Assembly: GCA_964036045.1 (NCBI GenBank)
Contig: OZ038395.1
Location: 9,194,288 to 9,258,287, forward strand
DNA: 64,000 nt
Direction of reading: 5' to 3'
Origin: Eutreptiella sp. 'Long Island Sound 2002'
Lineage: Eukaryota > Euglenozoa > Euglenophyceae > Eutreptiales > Eutreptiaceae
This document shows positions 50,833 through 61,406 of this stretch, one piece after another. Every line of letters starts with the position of its first letter. The stretch's first letter is position 1. Both the position numbers and the translations under genes were made by a program. The notes under the pieces were generated by a model, which worked only from the letters and a program-made list of their open reading frames with translations, did no database searches and was not told where the DNA came from.

Positions 50833-53601
50833 ACGCCCCCCAAGGAGGGGCAATGTTTTTTGGATTTTGGGGTTAGTTTTAAGCATTTTGAGAGCATGAA
50901 CCAACAAAGGCAACGGGTGAGCAGAGTAAGACACTTGTCAATTGAACGTGGCTTCCACTGTTTGTGAGCCATTGTTCCATGCACACTGCACCATGTTTTC
51001 CACCACACATAGCAACAATTGCCTTGTACAACAAGCTACCTCAACGGGGCTAGCTAATAAATACGAGGGCCCGTGGCATACTCACAGCTGCACCTGAAAC
51101 GACGGATAACCATGATCTTTATGGGGAAGTGTTTGCCCAGTGCAACAGTCTTGTATTCACAATGCCGCATAACTCAGTTACCCAGTGTACATAGATGGAT
51201 GCTGTTGTATGAATACAACTTATTGGACTAACGGCTGGAAGTGCCTATGGCCGGGGCATTCAGTCAATGAGAACCGACCATTGGTCGCTCTACCCCCCCC
51301 CCCCGCCCAAACAGCTATGGTGTCTCTTTTCCTCTTCGCCAATCCTCGTTCCCGGGGGCGCCTGTGTTGACTAGACCGGGTAGTTTCAGCCATCTACGAA
51401 TTACCTGGGCTGCCGAAAATTACCGAGGGGTAATTTTCAAGGGGCAAAAAGATGAGTGAAGATTTGTTGTGTAATTTTTCTGCCTACTTTGAAGGATTTC
51501 GAAGTCTGGTTGGGCTTGACCTTGAATTATCCTTTCACAGAACCCTATGGATTTGGTGGAGGGGGAATCTTTGCACTGCGCGCTACTTTTAGACTATGTT
51601 CCCCCCGAAGAGCCCCCAAGCACACCCCTTGGAAATGCCCTTAGAATTAGGTGACCCAAACTGCCCCAGCTCAAGAAAGTTGCAAACTACCTTTCCTTCA
51701 CATAACACACATCATGCACAACTGGAAAAGCCATGAACAGGCGTGGGTTGCACCATTTTTAGCGATGGAGGTTGGGTTGGGGCAAACTTGCATGTAACCT
51801 GATCCATGAATGCCCTTTCCCTTACGTACATGGTACTCACACGAGCCTTAATCGCGTCCTTGTATCGGATAATCGGACTTGCTTCAATACTTCCACTTCC
51901 CAATGGAATCTTTGGTCGTCCGATGCGTGCTTGTCCCCCTGAGTGGAAATGGCTCTTCGCCACTCTGCAGAGATATAATGTAAAGCATAAACGCAATGAA
52001 GGCAAGAGAGTCGCAAACGGCATTGTGTGTAGTAAAGAGGGCAGAAATGCCACATCACCCCTGCATTCTCGGGGATCCCCAAACAAAGGGGGACAAAATC
52101 AGAAGTCAAAACCTCCGCTAGGGGTCACCATGATGCCCCTAGGGGCCCCCCTAGTATCTCAAAGTATGGGTCTCTAGTACAGATGCCCAAATAGTTGCAC
52201 TGCGCGCGCACTGCGCTTAAAGCTCCCCCGTAACCCCCCCCCCCCATTTTCTTTCCCGACAGTTTTTTTCACAACATAATTTCGCATGCACAGATTTTCT
52301 CAATCGCCCGGTAGTTTTTCGCCATTTCAGCCATGGATGTCCATGCCAGTGACCACTATTGAGCATGTGCAGCTCTTCACAGTCAAATGCTGGAAAAAAA
52401 AGTGGAACACAGAGCGTGTCTTGCAGCAGAGCTGACCGTGCATCCCAACGGAAAGTTTCCACGTTTTCTTGTGGTTCATATGCCCTTATGTTTGCCGGTT
52501 TTGCTGCGGGTCCCGCGTGCTTTGTGTTCCCTCAGGGGGGGGGGGGGCAAGGCATCACTTTGGGTGTGTTTCCCCGGGGTGCTGAGGATTGGTGCAAGCA
52601 TTTGGCCCGCAACCCCTGTGGCCTCCCTCTGCCGCCCAATGCATGCAGAAGCAACCTGACTTTTCTGGCACTTCGCCCCCAGCCATTCCTTTGGGTTCCG
52701 CCAGAGGCGCCGCCATGGTGTCTTCTTTGAGCCTACCACCCCCACCCCATGTCAATGGCCCGGGCCGTGTTTCTTCTTTCGAGAGGGGGGGGGGGGGCAT
52801 TTGCAAAGGGGGCCATGTTTCTTCTTTCGAAGGGGGAGGTCCATTGACACGCGCACGGGGGGCCATTGGCGTGAATTCTCATCAAAACTCCAAAAAAAAT
52901 TATTTGTGTACGCATTTTCTAGCTTGCGCCATCGGTGTAAACGTGGTGCGGACCAATGCTTGGTACCTCTTGCATCTTTCAGGTGGCTGTGGAGCTCATG
53001 CTGGCCACCTTTTGCAATTTTTTTATGCTTTTACACCATTTTTGTTGTGGTGCTCAACATTTGTTTCCCATGCCTTTCCTTCTTCACACATGCAAGCACA
53101 TAATAGCAAACACGAAGAAAACACGCAACTGCAACTCCAGAAAAAATGATGGTTGAAACTGATGACCCCAGGCCTGCTTCAAAAAGTTTCAGCACCACAT
53201 ACTTCATGTGCGCAACACTGATGTTTTCAAATAGACATGAATCCCATGCCACTGCAATAGGCTGACCGACGGAATGAATCACGGCACTTTGACCTGAGCA
53301 AAACATGCTGAGGCCCCAGGCCTGCTTGAAAAAATTTCAGCACTGTGAACCTGGCTGGATCACTCTGCGTTGCAAAGCTCCCAGGAGTTGATCACTATGG
53401 CTGTCAAACACTGCAGCAAAGCAGGGGCAGCTGGGTGGCACAATGCACTGCAGAAGAAATGAGCAGTAACAACATGGCTGGACCACTCTGCGTCTGAAAA
53501 GAGGTCCCCACTCAGCAACCAGAACACACTGCTTGCCTGTCTACACATGTACTTACTGGGGGATCAATGGTCCGCTCTGATAGACTGAATGGGAGAATGT
53601 T

Positions 53602-53637
53602 TGCCCGGCGCGTGCCCGGCGCGCGCCCGGCGCGCTA
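53602..53637 (+). repeat. GCCCGGCGCGC minisatellite, locus 3
   Basis: Three units, one with a CGCGT variant. GCTACCTTT.TATTAA.TATC follows, as it does at 50667-50690. Confidence 0.8.
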
Positions 53638-53797
53638 CCTTTCTATTAACTATCCCGACTTCAGCCCGAGATTTACCCTCTGATGGAGAAGGCCCCCAAA
53701 TAGACCATGATGGACTGCGCACCTTCCCTGCAAAGCATGTTGCATAATAAAGCAATATCTGTGAATTCAGCAACTCCAACTGTCATCTGTGCTGTAC

Positions 53798-54245
53798 TTA
53801 ACCAACAACATTGGTCCCACAAGTGTGGGTGTCAATACATTCAGTACAATAGTGCTCCTTACACTCATCACAAACTGCGACGGTGGAGCGCTTCTGGCAA
53901 CACAACACACACACTTATGCCTCATCCTCTGCCTCATCTTGCGTGCCACAACCGAGCAAACAGCTGCTCAATGTGTGCCCTATACCACCCGTGCACGTCA
54001 TTATAACATTGTTGGCGGGCTGTCAAAGTGCCATTCTTTCTTCCAATGAATGGCACGATGACATGAATCCGACCTTTATAAGCACCATCATAGCCCCCAA
54101 CTTCGAAATCAAAGAAATCACCTCGGGTACGAGAGGGTCCATACCCATCCCAAATCAAAACATCTGCTGATGTCCCGGGGGCCAAGGGGCAAATCCATTT
54201 AATGTTGCCCAACATATCAACGGCAAGAGTCCACCGGTGGGGCAC
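53798..54245 (-). pseudogene. DDE transposase fragment (Harbinger/IS5-like) plus Cys-rich tail
   Basis: The minus-strand frame at 53934-54245 reads TLAVDMLGNIKWICPLAPGT, SADVLIWD, GGYDGAYKG, VIVPFIGRK, LTARQQCYN and YRAHIEQLFARLWHAR. This is the second half of a DDE_4-type transposase domain. The second Asp (GGYDGAYKG) and the Glu (RAHIEQLF) are visible; the first Asp would lie upstream and is missing. TGA ends the frame at 53934. In another frame, a cysteine cluster follows (VCVLCCQKRSTVAVCDEC, HYCTECIDTHTCG), ending at 53798. Compared with the 46.8-kb copy, the segment between DDE and tail is deleted. It is a dead element. Confidence 0.7.
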
Positions 54246-54260
54246 GGGTCACAAAAGATG

Positions 54261-54294
54261 CCCGGCGCGCGCCCTGTGCGCGCCCGGCGCACTA
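54261..54294 (+). repeat. GCCCGGCGCGC minisatellite, locus 4
   Basis: Three decayed units (one CCTGTGCGCG), followed by GCACTAACGTTCCCCC as at locus 1 (GCGCTAACGCTCCCCC). Confidence 0.75.
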
Positions 54295-55015
54295 ACGTTC
54301 CCCCAATATCCCTGCCATAGACACTTTCAGCCATTGGCTCGAAAGGGGTGCAGTTGGTGCATCACACCGTCAGGCATGGGTGTGAAAGGCAACAAAAGAA
54401 AGCGGGGCTGGGGCCTATACATCCTCATGGACATTTCTGAGAACCCCAGGGAACCGGCGTTCTGAGCTTGGTACCCCTGTGGGTACACATTCAGGTTTCC
54501 ATGACTGCGTGAACCAGATTGTGGTTCAGAAACTTTTGTTTGGCCCTTTTGCCCTATCTCGTTTGACCATATTTTGACAGGTCCAAAGAAGATTTTGCGT
54601 CAGGCAGTTTTAGCCCAGACGCCGGGCGGTGGGGAAAGCAAAAACAAAAAGGAAAAGAAAAGAATTTGCTTTTGCACCACACACATGGTCACATACATGC
54701 CGCGATGCATGCACGCCTAATCTGGCCCTCTGTCCTACTCCAGCGCTTCACTTAGGCGCCATCCATAAAACAGCAAGAGTGTGCTTGCTAACCCAGTCCT
54801 GAGAGCCCCAGCACGTTACATGTGGCTCGGTCGGAATTGAGCTTTGCCGACGTGGGCGTAGTTGCCACTATTGGCAGGGTGTTTGTTGGTCATGGTTATT
54901 CGTGGTCTGTAGGTCATCTCTAGTGCACCGCAGTTTTGGTTGCACTACGAACTGGCCTTGCTACTACGTGTTTTAGTCTTGCCTATTTGTGGTTGGTTTT
55001 ACTCGTCTGTTCACG

Positions 55016-55628
55016 GTACCCCCCCCCCTTTGTAATAGCTACGCCAAAGTACGGAATTAATACGGTCCCTACGCCTATTGTAGCTATTACAAGGGCGTGG
55101 CTTGCGCACGACACATACAACTACCGACATACATGTGAGAGAATGCATGGTATGAGTGCACCTCCGGCTCCGGGGATGGGGACGGTGATCGGATGAAGAA
55201 CTTGATTTTTGAAAGGGGGGCACAGGGGTGTGTGACCACCTGCCCACCCTTCATGTACTCCATCACAGCAAACAGGCCCCCTTCTCTGATGGCCCCTTCA
55301 TTGTGGCATCCACACGCTCACCGGTGGAACGTGTGAAAATCACTGGACGCCCAGGTTGAAAAAGAGAAGATTGCATGGTGAGCTGGTGCAAGAAAGGGGG
55401 ATATAGTACACAAATATCCCCCAAATCAGAGCTATGTGGGTTCAAGTGGGCAAACACTCACAACAAATGTGTCCATGACCCTATGTAGCTGGCAAATTTG
55501 TCACCAAACCCATGTGTTATGCGGCTGCACTACATTTGTACCGAATTAAAATTAGGTACCAAATTAATACGGTCCCTACGCCTACTGTAGCTATTACAAG
55601 GGCGTAGCTATTACAAAGGGGGGTAGGA
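55016..55628 (+). mobile_element. TIR element copy M4 with extra internal DNA
   Basis: The left end is GGTACCCCCCCCC followed by TTTGTAATAGCTACGCC. The right end is GGGCGTAGCTATTACAAAGG with a G-run and TA. The tips are AATAG/CTATT where M2 and M3 have TATAAG/CTTATA, so both ends changed together. About 230 bp not found in M2 or M3 sits at about 55135-55365. Its minus frames include FTRSTGERVDATMKG, possibly another captured fragment. Confidence 0.7.
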
Positions 55629-57870
55629 GTGAGACATTTGCTCCAGCTGCCATCATTTAGTCCCTTCCTCAAACCCGAGACCTTGGTTCCCCTGAAACAT
55701 GCAATTGTGCACATAGGCTCTGGCCAACATGGCCGAGTTGCAATGCAGGCAAGACCAGACAATCTCAGGCTGCTCCATACAGGAATTGGAACATCGAGAA
55801 ACGAAAATCTACATTGAAAAAACAAACACATGACACCAAAGATGGTGCCCATCACATGCCATTGCACACTCAAGAAACTAGGCAAAAAAGGGCAATTTGT
55901 GTGCAATTTGGTGAAAAAAACTCAGTGGGGGGCCATGTTTCTTCTTTCAAGAGGGGGGGGGGGCATTAGCAAGGGGGGCCATGTTTCTTCTTTCGAGAGG
56001 GGAGGGCCATTGGCATGGGAGGGCCATTGGCATGGGGGCGGGGGGGTTTGGCATGACGCCATGGTGTGATGATCTCGTCTGCAGCTGGCGGCGCCTACTG
56101 GCCGATCGCCATTCGCTGCCCTTCCCTTGGACCCTTTCCCTCCATAGGCGGTGGTGCCCATCAGCTTCTCACCACCCTTTGACCTTCCTCTTCCTCCTTG
56201 CCCTAACCTTCCCTCTCCCCTCCCCTTTCCCTTCCCTTGGCCTTTCCCTCTGTAGGCCACCGTGCCCATCGGCCTCACCACACTCCTTCCCTTCCCTTTC
56301 CCTTGGTCGGTTGTGCCAACGGAGCCCCCGGACTTGCCCTGTTTCACTTCTCTGCGTCGAGTCCACGCAGAGGAAGGCAAATGCCTTCGCCGTTGGCCAG
56401 GTGCGTCCAAGGGGCCATCCCAAGCCGGCGGTGAGGTACCTCTCCCCAACGGCGGCTGGTGGGCCCTGGGATGGCCACTTGCGGGGTCGTTTCCCCGACG
56501 GGGGCACATAACAACCTTTCTCCTCCAAGTTCCCGCGCTCAGTCCATCCTTTGGCGAGCGCAACACAAACCCCCTACCCTCTCCTTCATGCCTTTGCTGC
56601 GCGGACGGGGGTTGTGGGGGATGCGTGGGTGCACGGGGGCGTAGGATGTAGCGGGAGACGTGGGGTGGGCCTCTTTCCGTCGCTGGCCGCCCACTTCGTT
56701 GCGTGGGGGCGGGGGGGTGGTAGAGGCCCTCAGTGACTCTGCATTGACAGACCGCAGCGCACTGGGGCCTCATTGAAATCCCGGCCCCTGTGCATGATTT
56801 TTTTTTTTGGTCCTCCGCCAGTCCTCAATACGGCCCCTTGCGGGGAGCGGGATCATGGCAACGCCAGTCCATAACGGTTATACATGCTGGTCTGTCTGGG
56901 CCTTTGACGAAACGTTCCCTCAGATATCCAGTAGTGGTACTTGTAACCATCAGGGTATGCCTTATAGGCCACGCATCTCAGTGAGACGCAAGTAACTCAG
57001 ACATTCAACTCAACTGTCCTCTCACGTAATATCTCATCTCCCTCAGAAATTGATCTTTGACCCCTTGGCCGAAGTAGCGTTCTCCCTCTCTCCACAACAT
57101 GGGCAGCTCTCTCGGCCTCTCGGGTGCGTCCCTCTGCTCCTGCCCACCTGAGTCGCTTGCTTCCTTCCCCTCGTACCACCTCCAAAAGCAATCATGCGCT
57201 GAGTGCGGCCGGTGTGTCCGGGTCCGACAAATCGAACCCTCGCCCCCCCTTGTCCTTCACCACCCCAGGGAAGACGGTCCCCCGCCACCCCCTGGGGGAC
57301 GGTCACCAAGTGACGGTCCCCCACCCCCCCCCCCCCCCCCCGGGGGAGTAGTACCGCCATACACACACACTGTGGGACACAGAAATTGCGGCACAACACG
57401 AAATAACACAGCATAAAAAACGTTGGTGTGCACTGTCCAAAGCATTCCTGTGGAAAGTGGTGAGCATGTTCAAGAATTCAAGGTCAAATTTAGTAGGACG
57501 AAGAAATTCTACACCTAGCGAGTCAAGGAGTAAATTTCATTACATTGGCAGCCCATTGAGCGCGCGCGCATGATTTCATATTGTTGCATTACTTGCTTTC
57601 ATTTGTCGCCGTACTGTGGGTTGGCCCTTTTGGGGTTCACCAAGTGGCGGTCCCCCACCGCCCCCTGGGTAAGGACAAGGGGCGGGGAAGGATAAGAGTC
57701 TGGTGTCTGGTGTCTGAGTGCCTGGAACCGATTCCGCTGGACGCACCGGATACGGCCACCCGGCCAGGCTGGGCTGGACTTTGCCACACCGCGGCGGGCG
57801 CAGCATCCATCGCGTCGCTCTCGTCTCCCCCACGCCCCCCCCCCCCTTGCCCTGGGTCCCCGTTGGTACA
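55629..57870. other. Stretch without a recognised gene
   Basis: 55925-56040 is a doubled GGGGCCATGTTTCTTCTTTC repeat shared with 52760-52866. 56090-56300 has irregular CCCTTCCCTTGG..CCTTTCCCTC repeats. 56745-56800 recurs at 61272-61315 (GCGCACTGGGGCCTCATTGA). 57290-57330 and 57640-57670 share GGTC.CCAAGTG.CGGTCCC with 63770-63790. Long open frames here are composition artefacts. Confidence 0.5.
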
Positions 57871-59918
57871 TTCCGCATGGGCACACGCTCAATGCCTTCA
57901 GTTCTGCCAAAAGAAATAAATTCTGCATGGGCACACAGCCAATGCCTTCAGTTCTGTCAAAAGTAATAACTTCTGCATGGGCACACGCCCAATGCCTTCA
58001 GTTCTGCCAAAAGCAATAATTCTGCATGGGCACACACCCAATGCCTTTAGTTCTGCCAAAAGTAATAAATTCTGCATGGGCTGCACACGCCCAATGCCCC
58101 CGGTTCTGCCAAAAGTAACAAATTCTGTATGGGCACACGCCCAATGCCTTCAGTTCTGCCAAAAGCAAAAACTTCTGCATGGGCACACGCCCAATGCCTT
58201 CAGTTCTGCCAAAAGCAATAATTCTGCATGGGCACACACCCAATGCCTTTAGTTCTGCCAAAAGTAAGAAATTCTGCATGGGCTGCACACGCCCAATGCC
58301 CCCGGTTCTGCCAAAAGTAACAAATTCTGCATGGGCACACGCCCAATGCCTTCAGTTCTGCCCAAAGTAATAAATTCTGCATGGGCACACGCCCAATGCC
58401 TTCAGTTCTGCCAAAAGTAACAAATTCTGCATGGGCACACACCCAATGCCTTCAGTTCTGCCAAAAGTAATAAATTCTGCATGGGCACACAGCCAATGCC
58501 TTCAGTTCTGCCAAAAGCAATAAGTTCTGCATGGGCACACGCCAAATGCCCCCAGTTCTGCCAATATTAATAAATTCTGCATGGGCACACACCCAATGCC
58601 CCCAGTTCTGGCAAAAGCAATAACTTCTGCATGGGCACACACCCAATGCCCCCGGTTCTGCCAAAAGTAACAAATTTCGTATGGGCACACGCCCAATGCC
58701 TTCAGTTCTGCCCAAAGTAATAACTTCTGCATGGGCACACGTCCAATGCCTTCAGTTCTGCCCAAAGTAATAAATTCTGCATGGGCACACACCCAATGCT
58801 TTCAGTTCTGCCAAAAGTAACAAATTATGCATGGGCACACACCCAATGCCCCCAGTTCTGCCAAAAGCAACAAATTATGCATGGGCACACGCCCAATGCC
58901 TTCAGTTCTGCCAAAAGCAACAAATTCTGCATGGGCACACACCCAATGCCTTCAGTTCTGCCCAAAGTAATAAATTCTGCATGGGCACACGCCCAATGCC
59001 GTCAGTTCTGCCAAAACCAATAACCTCTGCATGGGCACACGCCCAATGCCTTCAGTTCTGCCAAAAGTAACAAATTCTGCATGGGCACACGCCCAATGCC
59101 TTCAGTTCCGCCAAAAGCAATAAATTCTGCATTGGCACATGCCCAATGCCTTCAGTTCTGCCAGAAGTAATAAATTCTGCATGGGCACATGCCCAATGCT
59201 TTCAGTTCAGCCAAAAGCAATAACTTCTGCATGGGCACATGCCCAATGCCTTCAGTTCTGCCAAAAGTAATAAATTCTGCATGTACACACGCCCAATGCC
59301 TTCAGTTCTGCCAAAAGCAACAATTCTGCATGGGCACACACCCAATGCCTTCAGTTCTGCCAAAAGAAATAAATTCTGCATGGGCACACCCCCAATGCCG
59401 TCAGTTCTGCCAAAAGCAATAACCTCTGCATGGGCACACGCCCAATGCCTTCAGTTCTGCCAAAAGTAATAAATTCTGCATGGGCACACGCCCAATGCCT
59501 TCAGTTCCGCCAAAAGCAATAAATTCTGCATGGGCACATGCCCAATGCCTTCAGTTCTGCCCAAAGCAATAACCTCTGCATGGGCACACGCCCAATGCCG
59601 TCAGTTCTGCCAAAACCAATAAATTCTGCATGGGCACACGCCCAATGCCTTCAGTTCTGCCAAAAGCAATAAATTCTGCATGGGCACATGCCCAATGCCT
59701 TCAGTTCTGCCAAAAGTAACAAATTCTGCATGGGCACACACCCAATGCCTTCAGTTCTGCCAAAAGCAACAAATTCTGCATGGGCACACACCCAATGCCT
59801 TCAGTTCTGCCAAAAGTAACAAATTCTGCATGGGCACACCCCCAATGCCTTCAGTTCTGCCAAAAGTAACAAATTCTGCATGGGCACACACCCAATGCCT
59901 TCAGTTCTGCCAAAAGCA
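57871..59918 (+). repeat. 50-bp satellite, about 41 copies
   Basis: The unit reads TTCTGCATGGGCACACGCCC, AATGCCTTCAGTTCTG and CCAAAAGTAATAAA, with a strict 50-bp period over long stretches. Variants CCCCAG/CCGGTT, ACACACCC and AAGCAA recur in blocks; for example the GGGCTGCACACGCCC variant unit appears at 58078 and 58278. The period is not a multiple of three, so frames are limited to about 100 codons. There are no spacers, so it is not CRISPR. Confidence 0.95.
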
Positions 59919-60314
59919 GTACCGGCGGCGTCCTACGCCAGGTTCAGTGAGTGCTGCTGCCGCCAGTCTCCATTCAATGCGGCATCCCGGTTCGCGCTGG
60001 CCATCGCAGCTGGCGGTGGTCTCGTTTCCGACGACCCAGTCTGGCGGTCTGCTCGCACACAATGCCCTGGGCTCATGGGAGAGACCAATTTTGCCACACC
60101 AAGACCTGAACTGATCTCGCACTGGGGGCGGGAAGTGTTCCGGGTGCTTGATCATGTGAACAAAGGGGTAAGCTGCCTGGTGCCACAGGAATGCGGGGGG
60201 GGCAAGCTGTACCCCCCCCCCCCCCCCTATCTTGTGGTTGGGACAGTATTGGGAAGGTGGGGTCCCTGTCAGATTCCCTGAGTGCAAGCTTGTACACAAG
60301 CGCCAGCTGTCATG
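59919..60314 (-). other. Possible continuation of the LINE fragment
   Basis: One minus frame at about 59930-60220 reads MIKHPEHFPPPVRDQFRSW, then CGKIGLSHEPRALC and WVVGNETTASCDGQRE. It is protein-like and downstream of the thumb fragment, but a C-run near 60215 and one near 60330 break the frame. I do not recognise a domain. Confidence 0.3.
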
Positions 60315-60640
60315 TTACAGAGTGGGGGGGGTGGGGTAGTATGGTTTGGCAGTCCATGCCATGACTGGCAAAATCCAGATTTTTAGGAGCAGTGCCCTTT
60401 GAATCAGGGTGAGTGACAGTGTTGAGGCGATGTGGGCTCTCCTGAAGGATTCCTGAATAGCCAAAGAAAAGGCTTGGTCTATAGTGAGACCCATGAATCC
60501 TTCCTCCCGTTGTTGTTGAGTGATCACGTTACCTGGGCGGATCCCCAGGTATTTCATGAAGTGTCTCACCTCTATGCCTTCACCCCGCATAGCTGACCAC
60601 CAGGCCTCTGGCTGTATGTTGGATACAATACCGGTGCTTG
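60315..60640 (-). pseudogene. LINE reverse transcriptase thumb fragment
   Basis: The frame reads QPEAWWSAMRGEGIEVRHF, MKYLGIRPGNVITQQQREEG, then ASTLSLTLIQRALLLKIWIL and PVMAWTAKPYYP. The YLGI block, followed about 50 residues later by LSL..R..LL....LPV..W.A, is the conserved post-palm region of non-LTR reverse transcriptases. The palm with its xDD motif would lie upstream but is lost at a G-run near 60650. It differs from ORF2 at 18.4-20.8 kb, so it is a second LINE lineage. Confidence 0.65.
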
Positions 60641-61406
60641 GACAAGACGGGGGGGGGGGGGAAGAGGCCCTGTCGTGCCATTGTTACAACTTTTGTGCTC
60701 CGCCACCTCCACATGACTTCAGTGGAGGCTGCCCCGGCTACCATGGCCCATCCCGGCCAATCATGGGCAACACTCAAGGGCAAAGAAAGCAACGGAGATG
60801 ACATGTGATGAGGTCTAAAGCAAGAGCAATCGCACAAAAAGGGGGAAGGGAGGGTAATTGGTGACCTGCTCATACATTCTCCCACAACAACCCTCCCTTT
60901 GCAATTAGGCCATCCTCTATACCAAAGCACAATGCACAATATCCAAAAGTATACAACAACAAGAACAAATAATGCATCGTGAGCAACACCCACTAATTTC
61001 CCCACTCTGTTGCAATTGACCTCTCCTCTACACCAAAGGAAAATGCACAAAATCCAAAACTCTACAAAAGAATTCACGCAAGTCATTGTGAGCAATGTGA
61101 CAAAGGGTAGTGTAGAAACCTCCACTAATTTACCGCACAAAATCTGTACCATGCAAAAAAAAAAATCCAAATGCTACAAATTTAATGCGACAGTTTTTTT
61201 TCGCGAAAAATTTTTCCAGGCGTGAATTTGTTCCCACCCCCGCCCCCCCCCTGCTCATGGTCCCTGTGCCTGAGCGCACTGGGGCCTCATTGAACTCCTG
61301 GCCCCTGTGCATAATCGCACTGGGGCCACACGCATGGTGTTGTGGCATGGGGCTTACCCGGCAAATGAAGGCTGGCCAACAAGGCTCAGTCTGGAGGCCC
61401 AGGACC
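60641..61406. other. Spacer downstream of the histidine kinase
   Basis: 60899-61003 and 61011-61108 are an imperfect direct duplication (TTGCAATT, CCTCT.TACACCAAAG, AATGCACAA.ATCCAAAA). 61272-61315 is the repeat shared with 56745-56800. No gene was seen. Confidence 0.6.

Larger units (their letters stand above)
48671..53797. other. Stretch without a recognised gene
   Basis: Contents are the GCCCGGCGCGC locus at 50795-50832, repeat copies at 51588-51740 and 52760-52866, and the third minisatellite locus at 53602-53637. A minus-strand frame at about 49300-49570 (SGGSLILLTGASHEEVARQL) and one at 51760-51950 (GRPKIPLGSGSIEASPIIR) look protein-like but match nothing I know. Confidence 0.5.

Noticed and set aside
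55922-56773. 283-codon minus-strand frame rich in Gly, Lys and Arg
   Set aside because: It crosses dispersed repeats at 55925-56040 and irregular CCTTTCCC repeats; the other strand is equally open.
57871-59918. CRISPR-like regular repeat
   Set aside because: The 50-bp units are contiguous with no unique spacers, in a eukaryotic context.
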